Below are positions 1 through 11,710 of a DNA stretch of 64,000 nt, one piece after another. The stretch comes from Bidens hawaiensis. Lineage: Eukaryota; Streptophyta; Magnoliopsida; Asterales; Asteraceae. The position numbers were made by a program, and so were the translations under genes. Location of the stretch: positions 372,001-436,000 of the forward strand of contig JAIQDT010001668.1 in NCBI GenBank assembly GCA_021521415.1, read 5' to 3'. The notes beneath the pieces are model-generated. The model was not told the origin of the DNA. It saw only the letters and a program-made list of their open reading frames with translations, and searched no databases. The stretch's first letter is position 1; each line of letters begins with the position of its first letter.

Positions 1-300
1 GTGAGAAATGAGGAGAAGGTGAAGGAGTCGTCGTCAAGGATATTGGGGTGTTTATACGATTCCGGAAATGCCCTTGATGTGTGAGTGTGGTGTGGGGGTA
101 GGATTGTAATTTGGGTGGGGGGTTGGATGTGAGTGTTGGTGAAGGACTAATTGTAGGGTTACACGTCGGTAGAGAGCTACTGTGACTCTGTGAGTTGTGA
201 TGGTTGATTGGGCTAAATGGCCTGTTTATGGTTTGATGCTGGGCTTTCTTTGTTGAGAAATTGGTGATTGGGCCAGCACATCCAATTATCCAAATTGTTT
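1..300. other. GT-rich unique sequence with site II-like motifs
   Basis: This stretch is less AT-rich than what follows. It contains three TGGGCY motifs (about 209, 239 and 269) of the kind common in plant promoters of growth and translation genes (site II elements). There is no open reading frame of note. It could be the promoter or 5' leader of a gene lying left of the window and read on the minus strand, but nothing in the window confirms that. Confidence 0.2.
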
Positions 301-632
301 GGTGAAATCATGGTTCACAATTATTGCTTCATGCAAATTTAGTTTTTGTGAATCATGTGACTATTCAAATCTAAGAATTCTCCACTATTTTCAAAATCAA
401 ATTATGAAAATAAATAGATTCGAAGAGACCAAAGAAATATTGCATCAGACTATTTTTGTTCTTTCAAAAATCTTACTCAAATACAACATTGAGTTAGAAT
501 CTCACTCTAGCCATGAGAACCAGGAATGGAGAGCTCCTCTCTCCTCTTTTCTAACGGTTTTTAAGCTGAATCAAAACTTATTTTGAAATCAGTTTAGATG
601 ATTTCATTTTTGTTGTCTTATTTGCTTTTTTG

Positions 633-698
<66 letters not shown>

Positions 699-1068
699 TT
701 TAAAAATAATAGAGTTTAATGTAAAAATATTACATAAGTGCCTCCACATTCCTCATCCCTTATGTGTTTTTTTTGTAATATAAATTGAAGTGAAATGTAG
801 AGATAGTAAGAGGGAACAATGATGCTTATATTTATATAAGCATATTCATTTTCAAATAATAAAATAAAAAATTCTTAAAAGATCGATAATGGTAATCCTT
901 GATTAATAGCCTCAAACTTTATAAGATTTTTAATTTTAAAAGAGTTGTTTACACTATTATTATTATTATTTTAATTTGTTTTGCCCCCGTTGGTTTTTTC
1001 ACCCATTTTTAACCCAATTCACTAATTATGGCTAGAAAAAATGTATATATATATATATATATACATAT
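301..1068. other. AT-rich intergenic sequence with no recognisable gene
   Basis: Apart from the AT microsatellite, this stretch shows no coding signature. The open frames on the plus strand at 299-586 and 598-783 have low-complexity composition, and the second runs through the AT repeat. Confidence 0.5.
634..694. repeat. (AT)n microsatellite
   Basis: About 30 uninterrupted AT dinucleotides. This is a simple sequence repeat that should be length-polymorphic. Confidence 0.95.
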
Positions 1069-1744
1069 TCTAATAAAGTAAAATAATTGTGACACATGTC
1101 AATTTGTGGTTAATCCTCACAATGTTTTTCCTTCCAAAACTAATATATGGTATATATCAATAATTATTCACTTTTCTTTTATACTCTATTTATATTATAT
1201 CTAATTAAATTATTCACTTTTTTTAAACTATATTTGTATTATATCTATATAACTTTTATACAAATAAATATTTACATATTATAATAATGTACATTGTTAG
1301 AATATATTCCATCAACAGAAGAGAAATGATTTTGACGGGAATTTGATAGTGAAAATTAACCTCAGAATGTCATGTGTTCAGAATTATTTTTTTATTAATA
1401 TAGGTAGATAAGACTGTTGTAATAGTTGAACAACAATGTGTTTATAAAATCAACATAAAAACTGCTCAAAAAGAAAAATCTGATGTCTTTTTTGTCTATG
1501 GCCTGGTATGAAATGTATAGTATTTTTGTGAAAGATTTTAGCTTCATTATTATATACCGATGGTAGAACAACTCATTCTTAATTTAAAATTCAAATATAT
1601 TTGATGACATAAAACATTTATTTGTAATACATTTTTTCTACATAATATAAAAAGATTTAATTATATTTTTTTTATTTGTTTTAAGTTATTCATTGTAATT
1701 TATACATTAATTTATCCCGTGTAACACACGGGTTTCTAAAGCTA

Positions 1745-1745
<1 letters not shown>
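1069..1745 (+). mobile_element. Short non-autonomous Helitron
   Basis: The 5' end reads TCTAATAAAGTAAAATAATT followed by a GACACATGTC-type motif. The 3' end has a hairpin CCCGTGT...ACACGGG at 1716-1732, then a short spacer and the terminal CTAG at 1742-1745, followed by T. TC start, subterminal hairpin, CTRR end and insertion before T are the Helitron hallmarks. The base before TC is T rather than the expected A, so the 5' limit could be off by a few bases. It is about 680 bp with no coding capacity, so it would depend on a Rep/helicase from elsewhere. Confidence 0.7.
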
Positions 1746-1780
<35 letters not shown>

Positions 1781-1794
1781 AGAGAGAGAGAGAG
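1746..1794. repeat. Compound (TA)n-(GA)n microsatellite
   Basis: About 16 TA units followed by about 8 GA units, starting directly at the 3' end of the Helitron. The element therefore inserted beside, or into, a TA tract, matching the AT target preference of Helitrons. Confidence 0.9.
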
Positions 1795-3346
1795 CAAAGT
1801 TATAAAAAGAAGTATATTTTTCCTAAGAAGTGTAGAAATTATGTGTTTTCATCATTAGATATAATAAAACACACCGCACAATAAACACACCGCAACTAAA
1901 ATAGAACACACCGCACAATAAACACACTTTCCATATCCATTGTCAGATCAACATATTTAACGCACCAGATTACTTCTTACACTTCTTTGACACACTTAAT
2001 TTCTTATTTTAACTCCACCATATATATATATATATATAACTTATTTTTAAACTTATTTCAGGCTCTTATCAAAATCGTGCCTTAGACGCTGACTGAGCCC
2101 TGTATAGAATCTCAGATGGCCTTGCATCACAGTATCCACAAAGGAATAAAACTTGTGTTACGGGTAGTACTAAGCATAATTCGGTTCAAACTAATAGGTG
2201 TATATAACTTTATTACTACGGATTTAAAATATTTAAGTCTTATTAGTAAGCTCTCAAATTTCTCAAATTTTTCCCGATCACGATTCAATGTAAGTGTTTG
2301 ATCTAACCTATTTTCAACTCCTAGCGAAGAAAATTTTTAGAATCCACGCAAGTTTGTCAATCAGTCAAAGTCCTCATAAATTGTTTATAAAACGTGATGC
2401 TTCTAAACCTTTCAACATCCATCCATTATATAAAAGAATATTTGCTTTTGAAGTCATTGCATCACACATTTTTATATTTAATATCTCCTACTACTAAAAA
2501 ATAAAAATAGAAAATAACTTCTTAGATTACATTTACCAAGTTTCTTTGTTGCTTGCATTTTTACGTCCTAATATTTGTGTTTATGTTATAATTTTCTTCA
2601 GATTAATGATAATTTAATTCTTAAATATCATAATAGACAATAGAACTGGACATAACAAGTTAGACACGAAAGGTTAGATATGACACAATTACCAAAGCTG
2701 TTGGACACGAACATGGAACGATAACAAATCGTGCGATTTTTTGTAAACACAAACCGGTTTAAAAACAGGTTAAATGATATGATATGACGTGTTTTAGGAC
2801 ATGATACACAAACTATATGTCTAAATGTAAGTTAACAAAATACAAACACATGCAGTATGTATACATTTATACGCACCGATGTGTGTTCCTTATCAAAATC
2901 ATCAATAAAAAGTGATGCACATCGAACCTACAAAACGCAATAACATATACACACATGATGCTCTTTTAACCTTCAAGTCCTTCTTCCCTAAGATGTTTTG
3001 TAAATCGCTCAAGAACCTCAAGGCTCAAGGTAAATTTAGCTCACAATTGGAGAATCATCCATCGACTTTGATCACAGTTGGAGAACCGTGGACTATTTTA
3101 TGAATCGTGATTAAGGGACTGAGGTTTTGATAGAGATTGAAGACGAAGATGACTAGGGTTAAGGTTTAAAAAAGCTTGAAATAGGTTTGTGGACTAAAGA
3201 TTTGTGAAACATGGTTCATAGAAAATATATATAAGCTTAAATGGTTAACATGTATTTAATCTGTTTATGTTTATACACGAGGTTAATTATGTCTTAAACA
3301 TGTTAACTTGCTGGACTTAACCCCAAATTTGTTTAGCTCTATATCA
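1795..3346. other. AT-rich intergenic sequence, no gene recognised
   Basis: Open frames here (2116-2301, 2294-2497 and 2912-3103 on the plus strand) are under 70 codons and lack any recognisable motif. Near 1870-1930 there is a short repeated ACACACCGCA-type phrase. I see no RNA gene or transposon terminus. Confidence 0.5.
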
Positions 3347-4964
3347 TCTTACAATACTAATAAACAAAAATAATGATGCCTATGTGTCTTAACCACATTC
3401 ATTCCTAGATTAAAATTCTATACTAATCTTCTAATCTTTCTTCTCCTTAATCCATGCTATCCATGGGTCATTGGTGAAAATGGTTTGACCCATGAGTTAT
3501 ATCTCAAGATATAATGCATACATTAATAATTATTTACAATAATATAAAACCTAAAATATAATTTTGCTCAATGTATACATTACTTTTTATTAAAGATGTC
3601 AACACATGTTTTAACAATAAAGACTCATGAATTTAGTTCGAATTATGCGAGACTTCTCACTTCATATATATATAAATTTTTAGTTATGCTATTTAATTTA
3701 AATTTTCAATTAATGCGATTATCAATTTTGTATCTTTAATTTAAAATTATAAACACAGTCATTCTAAAATAAACTTTTAAGCATTGAAACAACGATCAGT
3801 AATACCTAAAGAAATTTGGAGTCCTGTAATTTAGATTTTTTGTAAAAAGTTATAAAACCGAATTCTTTGTTTTTTGGAAACTGTAAAAATTCGTTTTTTT
3901 TATTTCATAAACATTTATTACATAATCAATTTCAATAAAACAAATCTTATGTTACTCTACTAATAAAACAAAATGTTCATGCTTAGGTGTCAAACCTACA
4001 TTAACTCATGGCCTAATTTTTCATCATAATTCATAATATCTCATATCATTCATCCTAACTATCCATTAGCAAAACCATTTCAATTGGGTTATAGAATCGT
4101 TAGATGGATTTTATTAACTATTTAAAGGTGTATAAATGTCACGTTTATAGTCACCATTCAAGAATAATTGATGCTAAATATAATCAATTATTAGGTTGGT
4201 TGTGGCTTTTCAACGTTGCATAAAGTATATATTTAGATGTGCATATATATAATCTGATGACATTATACTATAGATTATTGTTTATATGCACATTGATCAT
4301 CATCTTTAAACATTGTTACACGAAAAATTACATTAAGTTCATGTTATCCACCATGTGTAGTACGAAACATGAAGAAGATACATTTTATAAGTCGTGAAAC
4401 GTGAAAAATTTATAATTCATAAATTGTTTACTTTGTCTAATACATTAATTTACATGGTAAATGAGACCTTAAAATGATGTTTACAAATTTGAAAATACTT
4501 CTTTGTATATGTTGCGCTTAATGTGAAGACACCTTTTGGACATGCAATCCTATTACCAAATTGTGTTTGTCACATTTCAGACTACAATTGTATCACATGT
4601 TTCGTTCTGATCTGACATAAGACAATCATCGAATACGTATGGATCATTTTTTTTTAATGGTGACTTTGGTTCATTTCAAAACAACTTTAATAAAAACTAA
4701 TATAGCCTCAAAGGCCTGTATAGGCACTTGCATTTATAGCAACTTGGTTTATCATCATCACTAAATATTTTAGATTTATTATATGGTATGTTAAGCTACA
4801 CGCAATTTCAATAATGAAAAGTATTTTAAGAATCATAATTAAAATATCATACATGATTTTTTAATTTATTTTTACCTTTCATTTTGTTTACATTTTAAAA
4901 TAACAGAACTTATTTATTTTTATTATTTGATAAATCCCGTGTAATACACGGGTTCAAAAGCTAG
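3347..4964 (+). mobile_element. Non-autonomous Helitron, probably composite
   Basis: The outer 5' end reads TCTTACAATACTAATAAAC and is preceded by A. The 3' end has the hairpin CCCGTGT-AAT-ACACGGG (4936-4952) and terminal CTAG (4961-4964) followed by T, so the insertion is between A and T as expected. A second 5'-like end, TCTACTAATAAAACAAAATG followed by a GGTGTC motif, lies at 3956. Either a 1.0-kb Helitron (3956-4964) inserted into or replaced the 3' part of an older 1.6-kb one, or the inner start is a vestige. No Rep/helicase is encoded. Confidence 0.7.
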
Positions 4965-5249
4965 TTATTATATTAAATTGTCAATGTCATAAACTATCAT
5001 CGTGGAACACACTGTAGCTACTTAACAAGACAAGACCACGTTAGTTGCCACAATATTACATTCGCCCCATTTATAAAACTATTAAAAAGCCACTTTTGTT
5101 TTTATGGTTTTTCGTGTTACTCGAAACCACACGTGGGCCATTAGATGTTTAGTGCGCACACATGCACGAGAAATAAAGACATTTAACTATTTAAGTAATA
5201 TGAAAACAATTTCCTATTCAATTTAGCATGTAACTCTTTTATTTAAAAA

Positions 5250-5310
5250 TTAGCTTTAAAGACCGTGTAACATACTAAAAATTAGCTTTAAAGCCCGTGT
5301 AACATACGAG
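5250..5310 (-). mobile_element. Two degenerate Helitron 3' ends in tandem
   Basis: Read on the minus strand, two copies about 32 bp apart show a CGTATGTTACACGG-type hairpin followed by CTTTAAAG and CTAA (plus-strand TTAG at 5250 and 5282). CTAA fits the CTRR rule. They resemble the intact minus-strand end at 5494-5522. A tandemly duplicated 3' terminus can arise when replication runs past the first terminator, but simple duplication is equally possible. Confidence 0.5.
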
Positions 5311-6684
5311 ATGATCTAAATAATAAAATTACAAATAAAACAAAATAGAAAAATGTATTACATCTATGCTTGTATCATTATACATAAATGATTTTATTTA
5401 TATCACAAAATGATTTTTTCTAACAAAAAAGAACTTAATAAAAAAATAATATACGTGAAAAAACATATCTAAGAACACTTCACGTATTGTAAACTAGCTT
5501 TAGAACCCGAGTAATACACGGGATTTGTCAAACATTAAAATAAATAAGATAAGTTATTTGAAAGAAAGAAACAAAAATTAAAGGTTGAGATATATATTAC
5601 GAACAATAAGAAGTTTAATGTATAAAATTAACAAATTTGAAGAAATCTTTTTAAGTTACGGTGGGTGATTTAATGAACTTTTGAAAACCGTCAACTGATG
5701 GTCGGTTTTGACTAATGATATTTTTAAACCCATCATAACCGAACCACTCCATTTATTTAATTGTGAGTCAAGAATTAGGGGTTCAAAAACTTGAACTATT
5801 GCATGAGTGGGAGATTTTGTGACTCTTTGGCTTCATACAATGATCCATAACATATCTCTACATCTGTTGTGCTGATTATATTAGTGGTTCCATGTTTATC
5901 TTCATAGTCAATATATCTAATCAAGTTAATATTAATTTGCCATATTCCATAATTTTCAAACATCAATTGATTCCAATAAGATATTATCAAAAATATCAAT
6001 TAGATGTAATTCATAATCAAAGACGTTGAGGGAGTGGATGTTACAGCTTGCCTTATTCACTATTTTATGTATGTTAAGTTTTTTTTATTATAATCTAACT
6101 ATCAAAACTGATGTACACCTGAATTGCAACTTGGATTATTCACTGTGTTAAGGTTTCTATCAAATCTTGTTTTGTTTCTAATTACAATGTTTTGGTCACA
6201 GTTAACCGACTGCTACAACCTACAAAACCGATTAACTGAAACCGCCATAACGGATTGGTTGTGGTTATCTATTAACCTATATATCGGTTATGGTTATGGG
6301 TTTAGCCAAAACCACCTCAAATAGACTCATGCACACCCCTAGATAAGTATAGAAGAATATCGATGTGTTACATAGATGCATATATGTAATGGATCCAGAT
6401 CCAAAATTTGCATTGAACCTAGGATAAAATCAATCTATTGAAGTTAACTAAAATTGAATGGTGGATAAGTTTGGAATGCATTCAAATTTCGAGAATGATT
6501 TATGAATTACTTTTGATTGATTTAGAGCATTCTCGTTCCTTCCCGTATATTCAAATCCAAAATTACATTCAAAATCATTGTATTTTCTCTTATCTATTCA
6601 ATTAAATAATATTTTTTACACATTTATCATTACCTTTTCGTTTTCCTCTACCCAACTATTTTCAAAAAGGTGGCAACTCTAGAG

Positions 6685-7170
6685 AATAGTATTAGTAACC
6701 AAGTTTTGAAACTGTTCCAATCAGGTTACTCATAAAATCTTTTGTTCCAATCAGGTCACTAAAGTTTTCTTTTTGTTCTAATCCTATATATTTTACCTAG
6801 ATAACAGATCATGTAGGTTTTTTACTATTATTAAATAGTTTTACATTGCAAAATATATTTTAAAAGTTAAGAAAAATAATTTTTAAATTGCGCAAAATTG
6901 AAAAAAAAAGAAAAATTGCAAAAACTATTTTTTTTTTGTTTTTTTACAATTAACTTTTTTTACTTAATTTTTACTAATTTTTTCAATTTTTAAAAAAATA
7001 GTTTGCAATGTTCAACTATTTAAAAATAACAAAAAGACATGCTATCTAAGTAAAATATATTGGATTGGAACAAAAAAGAAACTTTGGTGACTTGATTGAA
7101 ACAAAAGATTTTATAAGTGACTTGATTGGAACAATTTCAAAATTTGGTTATTATTCTATAGATAATACCT
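6685..7170. mobile_element. Long-TIR foldback element (MITE-like)
   Basis: The left arm (about 6690-6860) and the reverse complement of the right arm (about 6985-7165) align over roughly 170 bp with scattered mismatches. Shared blocks include ACCAAGTTTTGAAACTGTTCC-like, AAAATCTTTTGTT and ATATATTTTACCTAGATA-like segments. Long TIRs without coding sequence suggest a Mutator-like MITE. I could not fix a 9-bp TSD, so the ends are approximate. Confidence 0.6.
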
Positions 7171-7338
7171 TCATAAAATATTAAAAAATTTATTGAGTAC
7201 TACATAACTTTTCAAAATATTAAGATTTTATAAGTGACTTGATTGGAACAATTTCAAAATTTGGTTATTATTCTATAGATAATACCTTCATAAAATATTA
7301 AAAAATTTATTGAGTACTACATAACTTTTCAAAATATA
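7105..7338. repeat. 117-bp tandem duplication
   Basis: Two head-to-tail copies (7105-7221 and 7222-7338) are almost identical by eye. The unit begins with AAGATTTTATAAGTGACTTG and covers the outer right arm of the foldback element plus its right flank. It is therefore younger than the foldback insertion. Confidence 0.9.
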
Positions 7339-8229
7339 TTTAAAAATCACAATATTTTTTCACTCTTTCACTTACAACACCTTAAAATATTCTCTATATT
7401 ATAAAAACTTTACTAACATAATATAGTGAATGGACTGAGGATGCTATTACAAATTAAATACCAGAAGCAAGCCTACAAAATTGTCCGCCACCTTATTAAC
7501 AACAAAATAAATCAAATTCAAGATCAAGATGATTTTTTATTAAATTAGATCCATAATTTACTCACATATCCTTTTTCCTCGTTCAAAATATATTAAAACT
7601 GCCCAATAATTATAGGAAATTTTGCCATCACTATTTTGATGGGGTGGTAAGGTGATTAAAATGCTAAATAGGAGGTCAGTGGTTTAAACTCCACAGTGTA
7701 CAAATATTTAGTCGTTAAAAAAATAGAAAATTTTGTTGTGTTTTTTATTTAGATGAGTTATTTTATGTTATTTTTTACTTAGATGAAAATATTAATATAT
7801 TGATAAGAAAGAAATTAGTGGGTTTCAGAAATCTTACTTTCGATATAATTTTAGGGTCATTTTAAATAAAGTATTTTCTATATTTATTAATGGAATGTAA
7901 ATTTAGAAAATGAAAGATAGAAACTTTTTTTTTTTGTGTGTTTATGGGTAATTCTACTCAATTAATTATTTGATCACTTTCATATATACGTAACCTATTT
8001 TTGATAACCTTTCTAAAAATAAGTACACTATTTTTGAAACCTTGGTATTAAAAAATCAATTAACCATTTAAAATATTTTTTTACATGGGTTTTTTTATTT
8101 TTACTTGATATCCTAAATAAAAATTTATTTTAAACCAAATATTATTATTTTAGGAGGGAAAAAATGGTTAGGAATCAATATGGGACTGACATGTAGCAAC
8201 CAGTATTTTCTTTTATTAGTAAAGTAAGA

Positions 8230-9081
8230 TTTCATTCTCAGTGTTATATATATATATGTATAATTGAGAAAATTTTGGTTATGAACCAATTTCGGAAAAT
8301 ATTTTTCATATAATAATTGTTTTTAGCTACACCATGAAAAGAATTTTGATAAGTTTGAGGGGCTTCTCGACCTTTTGCCATAATGACAATAAAAAAAATA
8401 ACATGTTAACTTGTTCAATATTGTAAATTTTTTTCTTCATTTAAGCATAATTTTGTATGACATGTTTCACATACAACATTCTAATCATTATGACACGAAT
8501 GTTTCAAACTTGATAAAAGTTAGAAGCATTGATAGGCCTTGAGGTGGCATGTCGAAAGTGTTTGTCATTTTTTCTTAAATTTTAATAATTATGGGAAAAA
8601 TACTCAATATGCAAAATCTTGAATCTTTTAAATGTGATTGAGTTTCGAATTCATTTTTAGTGACATTTTTTAAAATAGTCAAAATATACAGGATTTTGCA
8701 CATTAAGTATTCGACCTCTATGGGTCTATGGAAGAGAATATCATTTAACACCACAAAATATCATTAGACTAAATACCTTTTGATATTTTTTGAGGGACCA
8801 AAATATATATAATTTTTATACTTGCTTAGTTGCTTGAAACTTTGGCCCACCAGATCGAAGATGAATTTAGCTTTCAAGGTTCATTTCTTTTTCTACTAAT
8901 ATGTCATGCTAAATGTCACAAGTGAAAAACTAAAAAATGCAGCATTTACAGTTAGAGGAGTTTTCAAAGTTCTTCCTCATTATTGCTTCGTGTGGGTTTT
9001 TATGTTTCCCTTATGACAATTTTCAAGTTAAATGTTATGAACGGTTTTGATCACTATAAATCAAATCCAAGCCATTGAAAC
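8230..9081. other. AT-rich intergenic sequence, no gene recognised
   Basis: No open reading frame of note, no terminal repeat structures and no RNA gene seen. Confidence 0.5.
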
Positions 9082-9233
9082 TGTAAGATCACAGAATGCT
9101 CATCATCTTTCTCATTACTATCCTCCATATATATTTACAAGTATCACAATATATTAAGAGAGAATATCTCAACATATCAATTATGAGATGCTATGGAATC
9201 ATTTAAATACATAAGTGATATTATTCCTATTAT
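9082..9233 (-). repeat. Short LTR (about 150 bp) of an Ale/Retrofit-like copia element
   Basis: Directly after the minus-strand pol end and a G-rich PPT (CTGCGGGGGTA on the minus strand) the sequence reads as an LTR. Its start is TATAATAGG (TG probably mutated), it contains a TATATATGGAGG promoter-like stretch, and it ends ...GATCTTACA at 9082. Short LTRs of 150-250 bp are typical of this lineage. About 70 bp of it recurs at 19890-19958. Confidence 0.6.
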
Positions 9234-9950
9234 ACCCCCGCAGTTGAAGCGGGAGGGGAGCGGATGCTGAGACTGAACCGGAAGTCTTCAAAGAGAGCCC
9301 GTGGTAAGCCTTTGGTGAAGATGTATGCGATCTGGTGCCTTGTGGCCATGTGAAGAATCCGAACTCGACCACGTTGAACCTGTTCCCACACAAAATGAAT
9401 ATCAAGTTCAATATGTTTAGTGCGTTGGTGTTGGACAGGGTTACCCGACAAGTAACTGGCGCTAATATTGTCACAATACACAAGAGTAGCACGTGACAAA
9501 GGGTGTCATAGTTCCAAAAGAAGGTTTCGTAACCAACAAATATCAGCCACGACATTAGCAACACCCCGATATTCTGCTTCAGCGCTTGAGCGGGATATGG
9601 TGGGTTGACGTTTGGAGGACCATGATATGAGGTTGTCCCCGAAATACACGCAATAGCCCGAGGTGGAGCGACGAGTGTCCGGACACCCCGCCCAATCGGC
9701 GTCCGTATAGGCAAGCAATGAGAGACCCGTGGTCTTGTTTAGGGTTAATCCGAATGTAGCCGTGCCTTGGATATACCTATAACCCTTTTTAGTGCATCCC
9801 AATGATCGGACCGTGGTGCGTGCATGTGCATACATATTTGTTGCACGGCATAAGTAATGTCGGGTCAGGTGAAAGTGAGGTATTGCAACGCACCAGCTAA
9901 ACTTTTATAAAGGGTTGGGTTATCGAACACTGATGCGTGTGCGCGTATGG
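9230..9950 (-). pseudogene. Ty1/copia pol fragment: end of RT and RNase H (Ale/Retrofit-like)
   Basis: Minus-strand reading gives the end of a copia polyprotein. The last part of RT (LYKSLAGALQYLTFT, then a stop where R is usual, then PDITYAVQQ) is followed by RNase H with LAYTDADWAGCPDTRRSTSG, SSAEAEYRG, the CDNISASYL motif and KHIELDIHFV. The reading frame shifts near 9500 between AEYRGVANVVADICWLRNLL and the CDN motif, and again around 9840. The 5' limit is an abrupt break near 9950, where unrelated non-coding sequence begins. It is a dead remnant whose missing gag, protease, integrase and RT core cannot be found nearby. Confidence 0.85.
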
Positions 9951-11279
9951 TATAAAATATAAAGGATGGAATGGGATATTTAAAGGGATGATTTGCTTTT
10001 GCAAAATATCGTGTTTTAAATTTATAAAAGTGATTTCTACAAAGACTAAACACACACAAAATAGGCAAGTGTACCTATCGTATATGTAGAATAGTATTGG
10101 TAAGAACCAAGTATCGATCCGTGGACACAAATGTTTCTAATAATAAATCGTTGTTTTACTTTAATCGAAGGTTTTAATCATTTTGGGGTTAATTTTTGAA
10201 CTTTTTATAAAATGTAAATACTTATATATAATATATAGGTGACCAAGATAAGAAATTCTAAACGAGTTATTCAATTATGCGAAGGTTACCATCTAATATT
10301 TAGAATCCACTCCATTGTTCCTTGATGATTAATAGTTAAACACGTGATAGACTTGTCCTAATAATATATGATAGAATTATGATCCTCATTTTGGAGTGAA
10401 CACATTCTATGACATAATGAATAATAGCATGCATATTTTCAAGTCCATCCTATGCTTAATAGCATGCTACACCGAGAATGTCAATTTAAGTAGACAAGCA
10501 TTTGGTAAATTGGAATGATTAGAATTGACTTTGATTTCTTAAATACCAATTCTAACAACTTCGGGTGGTTGTAGTTAAGTCACACAACCTCCCCTTGGTT
10601 GATTTATGTAGGTTATAATTACACATTCCATTAACATATGACTTCTTTAACTAATTTGATATCCTAAGCAAAGCCATTTTCGGATTACCAAGGTTTAGAG
10701 AAATACATCATAACTTATATCTCATCATTTCTAAGTACAATATAAGGATCCATGTTTCGATAATGTATCAAAGTGTTTCTATCTTTCAAGAACATAAATC
10801 GATCATGAGTGATTGCCAATATAATTGACAATCACCAACTTTGAATTAGTATTTTAAGATGGTGAAACATTTCTCATCAAAAGATAATTGTAAGATAACC
10901 ATGTACTTTACCAAACTAAACCACATGTTTTATATAATTATCAAGTAAAACAAAGCTTCTTCATAGATTTTAGATGGTAAATGGAGTTTAGCTCATAATG
11001 AGCATGATGATAAACATTAAGATGGATGATAATAACAAATACAAGATTAAACTTGGAACAATCTAACCAAATGTAGATGAAGCTTTCTTCTTAATGATGA
11101 TGATGATGGATGATGATAATGGTTGATGGTGATGACCTCCAAGCCTTCAAACTCTTCACTAAATCTTCTATGTGAGTATTAATGTGTGTTTTTATAAGAG
11201 AAAACTGGATAGAACTCTTTTCAAGGCACACCAAATGAGTGCAACATGAGCCACTATTTATAGGCATTCTGGAGTGAGA

Positions 11280-11542
11280 AGCACGACCCCATGCTTTCGT
11301 AGGCACGCCCCCGTGCTTTTTAGTGACATGTGCTTATTATTTTTGTCGTTTCTGGAAGGTAGGCACAGCCCAGTGCTTCCTGAGGCACGCCCCCGTGCTT
11401 TTTAGTGACATGTGCTAATTCTTTTTGTCGTTTCTGGACGGTAGGCACGGCCCCGTGCTTCCTGAGGCACGCCCCCATACTTTTTAGTGACATGTGTTAA
11501 TTCTTTTTGTCGTTTCTGAGAGGTAAGCACGGCCCCGTGTCC
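11280..11542. repeat. 82-bp minisatellite with GGCACGCCCCCGTGC motifs
   Basis: About 3.2 copies start at 11280, 11362, 11444 and 11526. Each has two GCACG-CCCC-GTGC near-palindromes, then TTTTTAGTGACATGTGC and TTTTTGTCGTTTCTG. It is GC-rich against an AT-rich background. Confidence 0.9.
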
Positions 11543-11599
11543 CGCTGTTCACTATTTTGTCTTTTCTTGTAGATTTTTTGTCTTTTCTGAAAAGTGACC

Positions 11600-11710
11600 A
11601 GAAGAACGGCCCCGTGTTTTCAAAAGCACAGCCCCGTGTTTCCTGAAAGCACAGCCCCATGTTTCCTGAAGCACATCCCCATGTTTCCTGAAGCACAACC
11701 CCATGTTTTG
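11600..11710. repeat. ~27-bp minisatellite, AGCACAGCCCCGTGTTTCCT
   Basis: Four to five imperfect units of AGCACAGCCCCGTGTTTCCT plus GAA. The GCAC..CCCC..GTG core is shared with the 82-bp repeat just upstream, so both probably grew from one ancestral motif. The repeats make overlapping open frames on both strands that should not be taken as genes. Confidence 0.8.

Larger units (their letters stand above)
5494..8229 (-). mobile_element. 2.7-kb non-autonomous Helitron, minus strand
   Basis: On the minus strand the element starts at 8229 with TCTTACTTTACTAATAAAAG (preceded by A) and a nearby CTACATGTCAG motif. It ends at 5494 with a hairpin CCCGTGT...ACTCGGG (plus 5506-5522) and CTAG followed by T. 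Both junctions match the A|TC...CTAG|T rule. The 5' terminal sequence is nearly the same as that of the Helitron at 3347. The interior is AT-rich, lacks Rep/helicase coding, and contains a long-TIR foldback element and a tandem duplication, so it served as an insertion platform. Confidence 0.75.

Noticed and set aside
598..783. 61-codon plus-strand open frame
   Set aside because: It is largely the translated AT microsatellite (Tyr-Ile repeats) and has no independent support.
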